Source of the DNA: Inhella proteolytica
GTDB lineage: Bacteria > Pseudomonadota > Gammaproteobacteria > Burkholderiales > Burkholderiaceae_C
NCBI RefSeq assembly: GCF_016093275.1
Contig: NZ_JAEDAK010000012.1
Span: forward strand, 62,001 to 126,000
DNA: 64,000 nt
Reading direction: 5' to 3'
The position numbers were made by a program, and so were the translations under genes. The notes below the pieces were generated by a model. The model was not told where the DNA came from and searched no databases. It saw only the letters and a program-made list of their open reading frames with translations. Positions 28,435-36,844 of the stretch are shown here, piece after piece (the first letter of the stretch is position 1; every line of letters starts with the position of its first letter).

Positions 28435-29469
28435 TCAATCCGCCAGTTGCAAGACCAGCTTGCCGAAGTTCTCGCCCCTGAAGAGCTTGAGCAGCGTGGC
28501 GGGGAAATCGTCCACCGTGCCGCGCACCACGTCTTCCTTGCTCTTCATGCGGCCGTCCTTCAGGTAGCCCGCCATTTCCACGATGGCTTCAAGGTAGCGC
28601 GGCGCGTAGTCGAACACCACCATGCCTTCCATGCGGGCGCGGTTCACCAGCAGGCTCAGGTAGTTCTTCGGGCCGACCATGCCGTCGGTGTTGTTGTACT
28701 GGCTGATGGCGCCGCAGATGATGATGCGGGCCTTGCGGTTGATGCGGGCCAGCACGGCGTCCAGGATCTCGCCACCGACGTTGTCGAAGTAGATGTCCAC
28801 GCCGTTCGGGCAGTGCTGCTTCAGACCGTCCTTCACCGAGCCGCTCTTGTAGTCAATGCAGGCGTCAAAGCCGAGTTCCTGCACCACCCAGTTGCATTTC
28901 TCCGGTCCGCCGGCGATGCCCACCACGCGGCAGCCCTTGATCTTGGCGATCTGGCCCACGGTCTGGCCCACCGCGCCGGCCGCGCCGCTCACCACCACGG
29001 TCTCGCCGGCCTTGGGTTGGCCGATGTCCATCAGGCCCCAGTAGCCCGTCATGCCCGGCATGCCCAGCACGTTCAGCCATTGGGTGATGGAGCCCATGCG
29101 CGGGTCGATCTTCACGAGGCCAGTGCGCTTGACCTGATCGCCCGGCACCAGGCAGTAGTCCTGCACGCCGCTGCCGCCGCTGACGAGATCGCCCACCGCA
29201 AAGCCCGGGTTGGCGCTGGCGATGACGCGGCCGATGCCGCCGGCGCGCATCACGGCACCAATCTCCACCGGTGGGATGTAGCTTTTGCCCTCGTTCATCC
29301 AGCCGCGCATGGCCGGGTCCAGGCTCAAGGCCAGGTTCTGGAACAGCACACCGCCTTCTTGGGGCGCGCTGACCGGCTCTTCGGTGCGCTGCCAGCACTC
29401 GGGGCCGGGCAGGCCCTTGGGGCGTTGGGCCAGGCGAATCTGCCGGTTGACGAGGGTGCTCAGGTCCAT
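28435..29469 (-). CDS. NADP-dependent oxidoreductase, CurA / LTB4 dehydrogenase family (MDR)
   Basis: A 344-residue zinc-free MDR reductase. The NADP-binding motif is VVSGAAGAVGQTVGQIAKIK (about residue 152). The N-terminal NRQIRLAQRPKGLPG and the YFDNVGGEILDAVL segment are standard for the YncB/CurA group, which reduces the double bond of enones and enals. An AAGGAG ribosome site precedes the ATG. It lies 21 bp after the PiuC-like gene in the iron-related strand series, though its own function need not be iron-linked. Confidence 0.88.
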   Translation of the reverse strand: MDLSTLVNRQIRLAQRPKGLPGPECWQRTEEPVSAPQEGGVLFQNLALSLDPAMRGWMNEGKSYIPPVEIGAVMRAGGIGRVIASANPGFAVGDLVSGGSGVQDYCLVPGDQVKRTGLVKIDPRMGSITQWLNVLGMPGMTGYWGLMDIGQPKAGETVVVSGAAGAVGQTVGQIAKIKGCRVVGIAGGPEKCNWVVQELGFDACIDYKSGSVKDGLKQHCPNGVDIYFDNVGGEILDAVLARINRKARIIICGAISQYNNTDGMVGPKNYLSLLVNRARMEGMVVFDYAPRYLEAIVEMAGYLKDGRMKSKEDVVRGTVDDFPATLLKLFRGENFGKLVLQLAD

Positions 29470-29490
29470 GTCGTGCTCCTTGTGAGGGGC

Positions 29491-30168
29491 CTAAGTGTCT
29501 GCCCAGAGCCGCAGCAGGTTGTGGTACGTGCCCATCAGGGCCACGGTCTCGGCGCTTTCGCCATGCTGCTCGCGCAGGCGCATCAGCGCCATGTCCAGAT
29601 CGAACAGGATGCGGCGCTGCTCCTCGCCGCGCACCAGGCTTTCCACCCAGAAGAAGCCGGCCAGGCGCGCGCCGGCCGTCACCGGCTCCACGCGGTGCAC
29701 GCTGCTGGCCGGGTAGAGCAGGGCCTGGCCGGCGGCCAGCTTCACGCGTTCCTCGCCAAAGGCGTGGCGCACCACCAGTTCACCGCCTTCGTACTCGTGC
29801 GGTTCGGCCAGGAAGACGGTGCAGCTCAGGTCCCCACGCACGCGCTGGCCGCCCAGGCTGCGGATGGCGTTGTCCACATGGTCGCCATAGTGGTTGAGCG
29901 CACCGGTGTAGCGGTTGAACTGCGGCGGCACGATCTTCTTGGGCAGGGCGGCAGAGAGGAACAGCGGGTGCCGCTCCAGCGCGCCCAGCAGCAGCTCGCG
30001 CAGGGCCTGGGCCTGCGGGCTGGCGAAGGCGAGCTGCTCGTTCTGCTTGGCCTGCACGGCTTGGCGGCCGGCGGTGCGGGCGCCGTCTTCCCAGGGCCCC
30101 TGGGCCAGGAGTTCGCGGGCGTGGCGGACCTGGTCCGCGCTCAGGACGTCGGGAAGACGGATCAGCAT
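29491..30168 (-). CDS. piuC: PKHD-type Fe(II)/2-oxoglutarate hydroxylase, PiuC/YbiX-like
   Basis: A 225-residue double-stranded beta-helix oxygenase. The iron triad is HVD in [11 protein letters not shown] (about residues 96-98) and the distal His in [11 protein letters not shown] (about 157), with the 2-oxoglutarate Arg in [11 protein letters not shown]. PiuC/YbiX genes are usually paired with catecholate siderophore receptors, and here the gene starts 2 bp after such a receptor ends. The ATG at 30168 was chosen because the longer frame is antisense-like receptor sequence read in the wrong frame. Its substrate is unknown in all species. Confidence 0.88.
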   Translation of the reverse strand: MLIRLPDVLSADQVRHARELLAQGPWEDGARTAGRQAVQAKQNEQLAFASPQAQALRELLLGALERHPLFLSAALPKKIVPPQFNRYTGALNHYGDHVDNAIRSLGGQRVRGDLSCTVFLAEPHEYEGGELVVRHAFGEERVKLAAGQALLYPASSVHRVEPVTAGARLAGFFWVESLVRGEEQRRILFDLDMALMRLREQHGESAETVALMGTYHNLLRLWADT

Positions 30169-30170
30169 GC

Positions 30171-32393
30171 TCAGAAGCGGTAGGTGCCGGTCAGCTGGAA
30201 CAGGCGCCCGGCGCCCGGTACGTAATGGCCGGGGTAGAGCGTGTCCGCATACAGCTTGTTGGTGACGTTGCTGATGTTGCCCTTGAAGAACAGCTTGTTG
30301 GGCATGACCTGGTACTCGGCCATCAGCTCGCCAACCACGAAGCTCGGGGCGGTGAAGCCGGGGTTGCGCAGCGGGGCCACGCTGGAGCGCCAGTTCAGGC
30401 CGCCGCCCACGCGCAGGGTGGAGGTGAGCTGGTAGGTCGTCCACAGCGAACCCGAGTGGCGCGGCGTGAGGGACGGCCGAGTGCCCAGTCCCTCGGCGCC
30501 CGGGGCGGCCTCGTCGATGCGGGCGATCGGCATCCACACATAGGAGCTGAACACCTCCCACTCGGGCGTCAGGCGGCCGGCCAGGTCCATCTCGAAGCCT
30601 GCTACATGGCGCTTGCCCGAGAGCGTGACCAGGTTCACCAGCGGATCGGTGTTGCGCTCGTGCAGCTTGGTGCTGCGGAAGACGGCGAAGCGGGTGCTGA
30701 AGCGGCCGTCGGCCGAGTCGATCTTGGCGCCGGCCTCGACGTTGAGGGCCTGCTCGGGCGGGATGCTGGCGTTCTGGGCCGACAGCGAATAGGCATCGCC
30801 CGAGGTGTTGAACGAGGTGGCCGCGCCGAGGTGGAAGCTCATGCGCTCGTTGGGCTGGAACAGCACACCGGCGCGCTGGCTCCACTCCGAGATCTTCATG
30901 CGGTAGCTGGCCGTGCTCGTCGGGCTGGGCGCGTTGGCCGGGATGCTGAAGGCGTCGTAGTCGCCCACCAGATGGTCGTAGCGCAGGCCCAGCAGCAGCT
31001 TCCATTCGGGGTGCAGCTGCACCAGGTCCTGCAGGTAGAGCCCTTGGGCGCGCGACTCGTATTCATTGGCCACGCGGAATTTGCGCAGGCTCTCGTCCAC
31101 CCAGGCGCCATCGTTCGGCGTGCCCACGCCGGTGCTGGGTTTGGTGGGCACGCTGCCGCCCTGCGCGGCGCTGAGCGCGGCGTACACGGTCTTCTCTTCC
31201 TTGGCGAAGTCCACCCCGGCCTGCACGTGATGCTTCAGGCCCAGGGCTTCGAACTTGCCGCTGTAGTCGCTTTGCAGGAACAGGGTGTCCAGGTCCTGCA
31301 CCTTGAGCTGGGTGCCGCGGCTGAGGACGGTGTTGGGGCCGAAGGTGGCGAGGCTCACCGCGGTCTTGTCGGGCTGCAGGCTGGCGGCGGCGAAGCGCAC
31401 GGTGCCGGCGCGCTGGTCGCGCTCGAACGTGCCCTTGCTGATCTTGGTGGTGATCTCGTGCTGACGGTCGAAGCGGTGGGTGTGGCTGGCGGTCAGGAAG
31501 GTCGCTTCGCCCGCATTGCGGTCGCTGGCCATGCCGTAGTAGCTCTTCGGGTCCACGGGCATCAGCGTGGTCTGGTTCACGGGGGCAGTCAGCGTCGGCT
31601 TGATCCAGGGCATGCCGTAGTTCATGCCGTTGTCGTTGTTCAGGTGGTAGAGGCTGACGAGGAATTCGTCGCGCTCGCCAATGCCTGTGCGCCAGGCGGC
31701 GGCGATGCCCTGCTTGTCCAGGCGGTTGCCGGAGCCGTCGTTGTCGGCCTTCGTCAGCATGGTGCCGATGCGCAGCGCGCTGCTCTCGCCCATCTTGAGG
31801 TTGAAGTCGCCCACGGCGCGCACCAGGGAATGGCTGCCCACGGTCAGTTCCACTTCGTTCTGATCCAGCAGGCGCGGCTTCTTGCGCACCTGGTTGACGG
31901 CACCGCCGGTGCTGCCGCGGCCGAACAGCATCGAGGCCGAACCGCGCAGCACCTCCACGCGGTCGTCGAAGAAGGTGTCGCGCTCGTAGAAGGCGGGGTC
32001 ACGCATGCCGTCCACGAACACATCACCGGTGGCCTGCAGCGGGAAGCCGCGCAGGCGGATGTCCTCCTCGCCGCCTTCGGCCGCCAGGAAGCTGATGCCG
32101 GCGGTGTTGCGCAGCACGTCCTTCAGGGTGTCGAGGTTGCGGTCGTCCATCAGTTTTTCGGTGACGACGGTGATGGATTGCGGGATGTCGCGCAGCTCCT
32201 GCTTGCCCTTGCCCAGTTCGGTCTGCGTGGCCTGCACGCCGTCCTTGCCCTGCGGCTCCTTGCGGGCCTTGGCCTTGACCGTGGGCAGCTCGCGCTCGGC
32301 AGGGGTCGGGGCGGTCTGGGCGGCGGCGGCCAGGCTGAAGCCGGCGGCCAGGGCGCCCAGCGGGATCAGGGTGGACAGCTTGTGGGTGTTCAT
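30171..32393 (-). CDS. TonB-dependent catecholate siderophore receptor (Fiu-like)
   Basis: A 740-residue outer-membrane receptor. A signal peptide (about residues 1-26, ending AAAAQ) is followed by the plug domain ([52 protein letters not shown]) and a 22-strand barrel ending in LTGTYRF. The TIGR01783-type siderophore-receptor pattern and the PiuC partner point to catecholate ferric siderophores. I prefer the ATG at 32393 because it starts the signal peptide; an in-frame ATG at 32420 adds nine residues. It lies 98 bp after tonB on the same strand, whose promoter carries a Fur-type box. Confidence 0.9.
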   Translation of the reverse strand: MNTHKLSTLIPLGALAAGFSLAAAAQTAPTPAERELPTVKAKARKEPQGKDGVQATQTELGKGKQELRDIPQSITVVTEKLMDDRNLDTLKDVLRNTAGISFLAAEGGEEDIRLRGFPLQATGDVFVDGMRDPAFYERDTFFDDRVEVLRGSASMLFGRGSTGGAVNQVRKKPRLLDQNEVELTVGSHSLVRAVGDFNLKMGESSALRIGTMLTKADNDGSGNRLDKQGIAAAWRTGIGERDEFLVSLYHLNNDNGMNYGMPWIKPTLTAPVNQTTLMPVDPKSYYGMASDRNAGEATFLTASHTHRFDRQHEITTKISKGTFERDQRAGTVRFAAASLQPDKTAVSLATFGPNTVLSRGTQLKVQDLDTLFLQSDYSGKFEALGLKHHVQAGVDFAKEEKTVYAALSAAQGGSVPTKPSTGVGTPNDGAWVDESLRKFRVANEYESRAQGLYLQDLVQLHPEWKLLLGLRYDHLVGDYDAFSIPANAPSPTSTASYRMKISEWSQRAGVLFQPNERMSFHLGAATSFNTSGDAYSLSAQNASIPPEQALNVEAGAKIDSADGRFSTRFAVFRSTKLHERNTDPLVNLVTLSGKRHVAGFEMDLAGRLTPEWEVFSSYVWMPIARIDEAAPGAEGLGTRPSLTPRHSGSLWTTYQLTSTLRVGGGLNWRSSVAPLRNPGFTAPSFVVGELMAEYQVMPNKLFFKGNISNVTNKLYADTLYPGHYVPGAGRLFQLTGTYRF

Positions 32394-32491
32394 GGTGGCG
32401 ATGCGGAAGTGAATGGACAAGACGGGGCCCTGCCCCCCGCGGGGGCGGGTGGAGGGAGCGGGCAGGGGAAGGGGGATGGCCGGGGCGCAGC

Positions 32492-33250
32492 TCAGTCGAG
32501 CTCGTACTCCAGCCAGGCGACGGCCATCACTTCGATGGCGCGGCCGTCCTCGACGATCGGGGCGATGCGCGCAGCCTTCATGGCCTCGACGGCCTGGGCA
32601 TCCAGGCGCGCGAAGCCCGAGCTGCGCTGCAACTGGATGTCGCGCGGGCGGCCCTGGGGGTCGAACACCACGCGCAGGGCCACGCGGCCATGCTCACCGG
32701 CGCGGCGCGAAAGCAGCGGCACCTCGACGGCGGGCTCCACGCGGTAGCGCAGCGCGCTGGCCGCCACGGTCTTGGGCTGCGGTGGCTGCGGGGCGATCTG
32801 CGCCGGGGCGGGCTCGGCCGGGGTCGGCGCCTGCACCGCGGCCACGGCGGGCTGCACCACCGCCTGCACGGTGCGCGGGCTGGGCACGGCGGCCTCGAAT
32901 TCGGGCAGGGGCAGCGCCAGCGCGGGTTGCACGGGCAGGGCCTGCGGCGTGCTGGGCAGGGCTTGGGGCTGGGGCTCGGGCGGTCGCTGGCGCTCCTGCA
33001 GCAGGCTGATCTGGATCGGCGCCGGTGCGATGTGGGTCACCACCGCGCGGCCGGCCTGCAGCAGGGCCAGCGCGCCCAGCAGGTGCAGGCCCAGGGTTAC
33101 CGCTGCGGCGGCACGGCGCGAGCGCGCGGGCTGCCAATCCGGCACCGACAGGGGCGCGGCCATGGCCGGCGTCGGCGCGGCAGGGGCCGGCGCGGGGCTG
33201 GGCGCGGTGGAGCGTGAGGGCAGCGGGGAATGCAGGGCCAGCGTGGACAT
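32492..33250 (-). CDS. tonB: TonB energy transducer
   Basis: A 252-residue TonB-family protein. A proline-rich N-terminal cytoplasmic tail precedes one transmembrane helix (about residues 48-68, AAVTLGLHLLGALALLQAG). A long Pro/Ala/Gln periplasmic linker (about 80-165) follows, then the C-terminal TonB domain (GRVALRVVFDPQGRPRDI, YELD at the end). It carries proton-motive energy to outer-membrane receptors, here most likely the Fiu-like receptor encoded next. No exbB or exbD is nearby. The unusually long N-terminal tail ahead of the helix is worth noting. A perfect palindrome upstream suggests Fur control. Confidence 0.88.
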   Translation of the reverse strand: MSTLALHSPLPSRSTAPSPAPAPAAPTPAMAAPLSVPDWQPARSRRAAAAVTLGLHLLGALALLQAGRAVVTHIAPAPIQISLLQERQRPPEPQPQALPSTPQALPVQPALALPLPEFEAAVPSPRTVQAVVQPAVAAVQAPTPAEPAPAQIAPQPPQPKTVAASALRYRVEPAVEVPLLSRRAGEHGRVALRVVFDPQGRPRDIQLQRSSGFARLDAQAVEAMKAARIAPIVEDGRAIEVMAVAWLEYELD

Positions 33251-33302
33251 GACGGCAAGGGCAGCGACACCGCCCGGGAACAACCAATGTCCGAACTCTA
33301 AC

Positions 33303-33327
33303 GCAAATGCGAACGAATCGCATTTGC
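33303..33327. promoter_or_regulatory. Fur-type palindrome upstream of tonB
   Basis: GCAAATGCGA and TCGCATTTGC form a perfect 10-bp inverted repeat around ACGAA, centred at 33315. The inner 19 bases (AATGCGAACGAATCGCATT) follow the 9-1-9 layout of Fur boxes. It is 53 bp upstream of the tonB start and about 87 bp upstream of the divergent thymidine kinase start. Given the TonB, siderophore receptor and PiuC genes behind it, iron repression is the simplest reading. Confidence 0.7.
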
Positions 33328-33413
33328 ATTGCATTGATCAAACGCAAACCCGGCCGCCCGTGGCCCGCCCGCGACAATCCGCGCCCTTTCGAACCCCTCC
33401 CGCAGCACAAGCG

Positions 33414-33983
33414 ATGGCAAAGCTCTTCTGGCGCTACGGCGCCATGGCCGCCGGCAAGACCCTGGCCTTGCTGGGCGTGGCCCACAACTACGAGCGCCTG
33501 GGGCGCAGCGTCACCATCTACACCGCCCAGCTGGACGATCGCTACGGCGAGGGCGTGGTGGGCACCCGCCTGGGCCTGCAGCGCCCGGCGCGCACCTTTC
33601 ACCCCGGCCTGCGCTTCAGCGCCGCCGACCTGCCGGCCGACACCGCCTGCGTGCTGATCGACGAGGCCCAGTTCCTCACCACCGCCCAGGTTCGCGAGCT
33701 GCACCAGATGGCCGTGCTGCAGGGCGTGCCGGTGATCTGCTACGGCCTGCGCACCGATTTCCAGGGCAATGGCTTCGAGGGCGCCGCCGCGCTGGGCCTG
33801 CTGGCGGATCAGATCGAGGAACTGAAGACCGTCTGTGGCTGTGGCCGCAAGGCCAGCTTCAATGTGCGCCTGGACGCCGAAGGCCGCCGCGTGCGCGAGG
33901 GCGAGCAGGTCTCCATTGGCGGCGATGCCCAGTACCACGCCGCCTGCCCGCACTCCTTCTATACCGAACGATGCAAAGACTGA
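33414..33983 (+). CDS. tdk: Thymidine kinase (type II)
   Basis: A 189-residue type-II thymidine kinase. The P-loop is GAMAAGKT (about residues 9-16), the Walker B/DEAQF motif is VLIDEAQFLT (about 80-89, Glu as catalytic base), and the thymidine-lasso region is in the C-terminal third. Zinc-site cysteines occur in VCGCGRKA and ACPHSFYTERC. It phosphorylates thymidine to dTMP for salvage. It overlaps the next gene by 13 bases. Codon use is normal for the window. Confidence 0.93.
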   Translation: MAKLFWRYGAMAAGKTLALLGVAHNYERLGRSVTIYTAQLDDRYGEGVVGTRLGLQRPARTFHPGLRFSAADLPADTACVLIDEAQFLTTAQVRELHQMAVLQGVPVICYGLRTDFQGNGFEGAAALGLLADQIEELKTVCGCGRKASFNVRLDAEGRRVREGEQVSIGGDAQYHAACPHSFYTERCKD

Positions 33984-34363
33984 TCGCCACCCTGGCCCTG
34001 CTGCTGGCCCTGCCCGCCGGCGCCGCGCCCGCGGCCCCGGCTGTGCGCGCCGAGATCGACGGCCTGCTGACCGAGCTGCAGCGCCAGCAATGCCGGCTGC
34101 AGCGCAACGGCAGCTGGCACAGCGCCGACGAGGCGCGCCAGCACATGCTGCGCAAGTTGGCCTATCTGGAAGACCGCGGCACCGTGGCCAGCGCCGAGCA
34201 GTTCATCGAGCAGGCCGCCAGCCAGAGCAGCAGCAGCGGCAAGGCCTATCAGGTGCAGTGCGGGGCCGCGCCCGCCCAGCCGAGCAGGGATTGGCTGCTG
34301 GCCGCACTGCGCGCGCAGCGGCAGGCCAAGTCCGCGCCGCCGGCCTCAGCGCCGGGGCGCTGA
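33971..34363 (+). CDS. DUF5329 (YfeK-like) periplasmic protein
   Basis: A 130-residue protein with a signal peptide (cleavage near AGAAPA, about residue 20). The family pattern is clear: EIDGLLTELQRQQCRLQRNG, HSADEARQHMLRKLAYL, SAEQFIEQAASQSSSSGKAY, then VQC and a C-terminal WLLAALR. Two conserved cysteines (RQQC and VQC) could form a disulfide. The family has no known function. The gene starts inside the 3' end of tdk (13-base overlap), so it is co-translated with it. Confidence 0.82.
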   Translation: MQRLIATLALLLALPAGAAPAAPAVRAEIDGLLTELQRQQCRLQRNGSWHSADEARQHMLRKLAYLEDRGTVASAEQFIEQAASQSSSSGKAYQVQCGAAPAQPSRDWLLAALRAQRQAKSAPPASAPGR

Positions 34364-34374
34364 ACGGCTGCGAG

Positions 34375-34626
34375 TCAGCCGCCGCGCAGGCGCCGCAGCT
34401 CCTCTTCCAGGTCCACCACCAGCGCGGCCAGCTCCGGCACGGCGTCGAACTCGCGCTCCAGCCACACCAGGCGGCGCACGCGGGCGAGCAGCCAGGCATC
34501 GCTGGCGGCCGGATGCAGCAGGCTGGCGTGGGTGTCCAGCCACGCCAGGTCCACATCGGCCAGCCGGCACAGGGTGTCGAGGTCGAGCTCGCGCTCGGCG
34601 AACAGGGCGTGCAGCAGGGCGTTCAT
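34375..34626 (-). CDS. cbpM: CbpM-like modulator of CbpA
   Basis: An 83-residue all-helical protein resembling the MerR-like CbpM family, which binds and inhibits the co-chaperone CbpA. It ends in an acidic/Leu-rich helix (LAALVVDLEEELRRLRGG). It starts 4 bases inside the cbpA-like gene (ATGA), the standard pairing. No DNA-binding role is implied. Confidence 0.82.
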   Translation of the reverse strand: MNALLHALFAERELDLDTLCRLADVDLAWLDTHASLLHPAASDAWLLARVRRLVWLEREFDAVPELAALVVDLEEELRRLRGG

Positions 34627-35612
34627 GCGTCGGTCTCCTGGCCCAGCGCGGCGGCCTGCTTGCGGGCGTCGAAGTCGGGCAGCACGCGGGCCATTTCCTC
34701 GTACAGCTGGCGTGCGCGGGGCTCCAGGCCGCTGGGCAGCAGCACGCGCAGCTTCAGCTCCAGGTCACCCGGCGGGCTGCCGGGCAGGCCCTGGCCGCGC
34801 ACCGTGAGAAGCTGGCCGCCCTGCGCACCGGCGGGCACGCGCACCTTCACGCTGCGCCCAGCCGGCAGGTCCACCGGCACCACCGCGCCCAGCGCGGCCT
34901 CCCAGGGGGCCAGGGGCAGCTCCGCCACCAGGGTGCCACCGTCCAGGCGGAAGCGGGGGTGCGGTGCGAACTGCACCTCCAGCAGCAGATCCCCCGCCGG
35001 GGCGCCGCCCAGGCCCGGCCCGCCCTGGCCGGCCAGGCGGATCAGCTGGCCGGGCTTCACGCCCAGCGGAATCTTCACGTCCAGCGTGCGTTCGCGCAGG
35101 TGCAGCCGGCCTTGCGCGTCGAGCTCCGGCGCCTTCAGGCTGATGCGCCGGGTGGCGCCCAGCCAGGCGTCGTCCAGTTCCAGCAGCACCTTGGCGTGGT
35201 GGTCCTCGCCGCGGGCGCTGCCTTGGGGCCGCTGTGCCCCCGGCCGGCCCGATCGGCCCGATCGGCCCATACGGCCGAACAGTTCGGAAAAGAACTCGCT
35301 GTAGTCGCCCGCGCCGGGGTCGAAGCCCGCGCCGTCGCCAAACTCGAAGCCGGCGTCCCAGCCCGGTGGCGGGCGGAACGGCCCGTCCGCGTGCGGCGCA
35401 CCGCTGCCGAGCTGGTCGTAGGCGGCGCGGCGCTCGGGGTCGGAAAGCACGGCGTAGGCCTCGTTGACCTCGCGCATGCGCGCCTCGGCGTCGGCCTCCT
35501 GGCTGACGTCCGGGTGGTACTTGCGCGCCAGCTGGCGGTAGGCCTTCTTGATGGCCTCCTGCGGCGCGTCGCGGGCCACCCCGAGGGCGGCGTAGTAGTC
35601 CTTGAACTCCAT
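34623..35612 (-). CDS. cbpA: DnaJ-type co-chaperone CbpA
   Basis: A 329-residue class-B J protein. The J domain covers residues 1-68 with the HPD tripeptide in KYHPDVS (about 33-35). A Gly/Phe/Asp-rich linker follows, then two C-terminal substrate-binding beta-barrel domains (RTLDVKIPLGVKPGQLIRL, RSVKVRVPAGAQGGQLLTV). It stimulates DnaK and binds curved DNA in E. coli. It lacks the zinc-finger of DnaJ. The start at 35612 (MEFKDYYAAL) is at the true J-domain boundary. A sigma-32-like promoter precedes it, shared back-to-back with the Hsp20 genes. Confidence 0.92.
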   Translation of the reverse strand: MEFKDYYAALGVARDAPQEAIKKAYRQLARKYHPDVSQEADAEARMREVNEAYAVLSDPERRAAYDQLGSGAPHADGPFRPPPGWDAGFEFGDGAGFDPGAGDYSEFFSELFGRMGRSGRSGRPGAQRPQGSARGEDHHAKVLLELDDAWLGATRRISLKAPELDAQGRLHLRERTLDVKIPLGVKPGQLIRLAGQGGPGLGGAPAGDLLLEVQFAPHPRFRLDGGTLVAELPLAPWEAALGAVVPVDLPAGRSVKVRVPAGAQGGQLLTVRGQGLPGSPPGDLELKLRVLLPSGLEPRARQLYEEMARVLPDFDARKQAAALGQETDA

Positions 35613-35638
35613 GCAGAAGCTCCTTCCTGCGCGCAGGA

Positions 35639-35666
35639 ACTGGGGGTGGTGCCGCGCGTCTTCAAG
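35639..35666 (-). promoter_or_regulatory. Sigma-32-like promoter for cbpA-cbpM
   Basis: On the minus strand CTTGAA (35661-35666) is followed after 14 bases by CCCCCAGT (35639-35646), close to the heat-shock consensus CTTGAA...CCCCATnT. It lies 27 bp upstream of the cbpA start. The mirror-image promoter for the Hsp20 genes is 26 bp away, so both chaperone operons would respond to heat together. Confidence 0.55.
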
Positions 35667-35691
35667 CCCCATGCTCGCGCGGCGCGGGCCT

Positions 35692-35719
35692 CTTGAACTT
35701 GCGCGCGGTCAACCCATCT
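35692..35719 (+). promoter_or_regulatory. Sigma-32-like promoter for the Hsp20 genes
   Basis: CTTGAA (35692-35697) and ACCCATCT (35712-35719) are spaced as in heat-shock promoters, about 50 bp upstream of the first Hsp20 start. An AGGAGGA ribosome site is at 35756-35762. Confidence 0.6.
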
Positions 35720-35769
35720 GCGCAGACATCCGGGGCCGCCAAGGCGCCGCTTTCTGAGGAGGACCGAGC

Positions 35770-36210
35770 ATGTACCGCAGTCTGTTTGCACGCGATTTGT
35801 TGTCGGAACTGGAGCGCCTGCAGCGCGACTTCAGCACCGTGTTTGAGCCCTCGCCAAGCATCCGCGGCCTCAGCCGTGGCGGCTACCCGGCGCTCAATGT
35901 GGGCAGCAGCCCCGAGGCCGTGGAGGTCTACGCCTTCGCCCCCGGCCTGGAGCCGGCCAGCATCAAGGTGGACCTGGACCGCGGCGTGCTGAGCATTGCC
36001 GGCGAGCGCGCCCCCACCCTGCCCGAAAAGAGCGACGAGAAGACCACCCTGCACCAGGGCGAGCGCTTTGCCGGCCGCTTCCGCCGCGTGGTGAGCCTGC
36101 CCGACGACATCGACCCCAACGCCGTGAGCGCCAGCTACCGCGACGGCCTGCTGCACATCAGCGTCAAGCGCCGCAGCGCCACGCCGGCGCGCCGCATCGA
36201 AATCCAGTGA
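35770..36210 (+). CDS. Hsp20/alpha-crystallin small heat-shock protein (first copy)
   Basis: A 146-residue small heat-shock protein. The alpha-crystallin domain spans about residues 40-140, with EVYAFAPGLEPASIKVDLDR, the GVLSIAGER strand and the C-terminal ASYRDGLLHISVKRR. It is a holdase that keeps unfolding proteins soluble. A GAGGA ribosome site lies close upstream. The second copy follows 14 bp later, so the two are co-transcribed, as in many Burkholderiales. Confidence 0.92.
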   Translation: MYRSLFARDLLSELERLQRDFSTVFEPSPSIRGLSRGGYPALNVGSSPEAVEVYAFAPGLEPASIKVDLDRGVLSIAGERAPTLPEKSDEKTTLHQGERFAGRFRRVVSLPDDIDPNAVSASYRDGLLHISVKRRSATPARRIEIQ

Positions 36211-36224
36211 ACCGGGAGCCGACC

Positions 36225-36617
36225 ATGAGTGAACTGACCCAAGCCCAGAACCCCGCCGACCTGCAAGCCCGCAACAGCGAGCCCGAGGCCGCGCTGCTGC
36301 CGCCGGTGGATGTGGTGGAGGACGCCACCGGCATCACCCTGTATGCCGACATGCCCGGCGTGCCCAAGGACCGACTGCAACTGCGCGTCGATGGCGACCA
36401 GCTCAGCATCGAGGGCGAACTGGTGCTGCCCGCCCCGGCGCAGCTGCAGCCCTCGCATGTGGAAGTGAACCTGCAGCGCTACCGCCGCCGCTTCACGCTC
36501 AGCAAGGAGCTGGACGCCAACCAGGTCAGCGCCGAGCTGGCGCAAGGCGTGCTGCGCGTGCGCATCCCCAAGGCCGCGCATGCGCAGCCGCGGCGCATCG
36601 AGGTGCAGGTGGCCTGA
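36225..36617 (+). CDS. Hsp20/alpha-crystallin small heat-shock protein (second copy)
   Basis: A 130-residue small heat-shock protein with the alpha-crystallin core (ITLYADMPGVPKDRLQLRVD, DQLSIEGE, LAQGVLRVRIPK). The ATG at 36225 is preferred over a GTG at 36207 that overlaps the first copy's stop, because a GGGAG ribosome site lies 6-8 bases upstream of it. It differs strongly from the first copy, which fits hetero-oligomer-forming pairs, though that is inference. A good intrinsic terminator follows. Confidence 0.92.
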   Translation: MSELTQAQNPADLQARNSEPEAALLPPVDVVEDATGITLYADMPGVPKDRLQLRVDGDQLSIEGELVLPAPAQLQPSHVEVNLQRYRRRFTLSKELDANQVSAELAQGVLRVRIPKAAHAQPRRIEVQVA

Positions 36618-36710
36618 GCGCGGGCCTACCGCGGCCCCGAAGAACCGCCGAAATGCCCCCTGCGCACCCGCCCACACGGCGGGTGCCGCGGCACCCGGCG
36701 CACGCAGAAA

Positions 36711-36757
36711 GAACCCCGTCCGCACCACGAAAGGGTGCCGCCGGGGTTCTGCATTTT
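36711..36757 (+). terminator. Rho-independent terminator after the Hsp20 genes
   Basis: GAACCCCG (36711-36718) pairs with CGGGGTTC (36742-36749), and an inner stem GCACC/GGTGC extends the hairpin. GCATTTTTG follows directly. It is placed about 95 bp after the second Hsp20 stop, suitable for ending the heat-shock operon. Confidence 0.75.
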
Positions 36758-36773
36758 TGTATCTTGTTATGAA

Positions 36774-36797
36774 CTATTGAACTGCGCAGTTCAATAG
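36774..36797. promoter_or_regulatory. Perfect 24-bp palindrome upstream of the chemoreceptor
   Basis: CTATTGAACTGC is followed immediately by its exact complement GCAGTTCAATAG, with no spacer, in an AT-rich stretch between the Hsp20 terminator and the chemoreceptor start (48 bp away). A dimeric regulator (MarR- or TetR-sized site) is the likely reader, but I cannot name it. Just upstream, TATCTTG and TTATGA could be promoter elements. Confidence 0.5.
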
Positions 36798-36844
36798 AAA
36801 TCGATACGCTTCATCCCCGTCTAGCAAGCCCTGAAGGGGAAGAG

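Noticed and set aside
30225-32747. 840-residue open frame antisense to the siderophore receptor and tonB
   Set aside because: It spans two real genes in reverse, is compositionally biased (Ala, Gly, His, Val) and has no recognisable domain.
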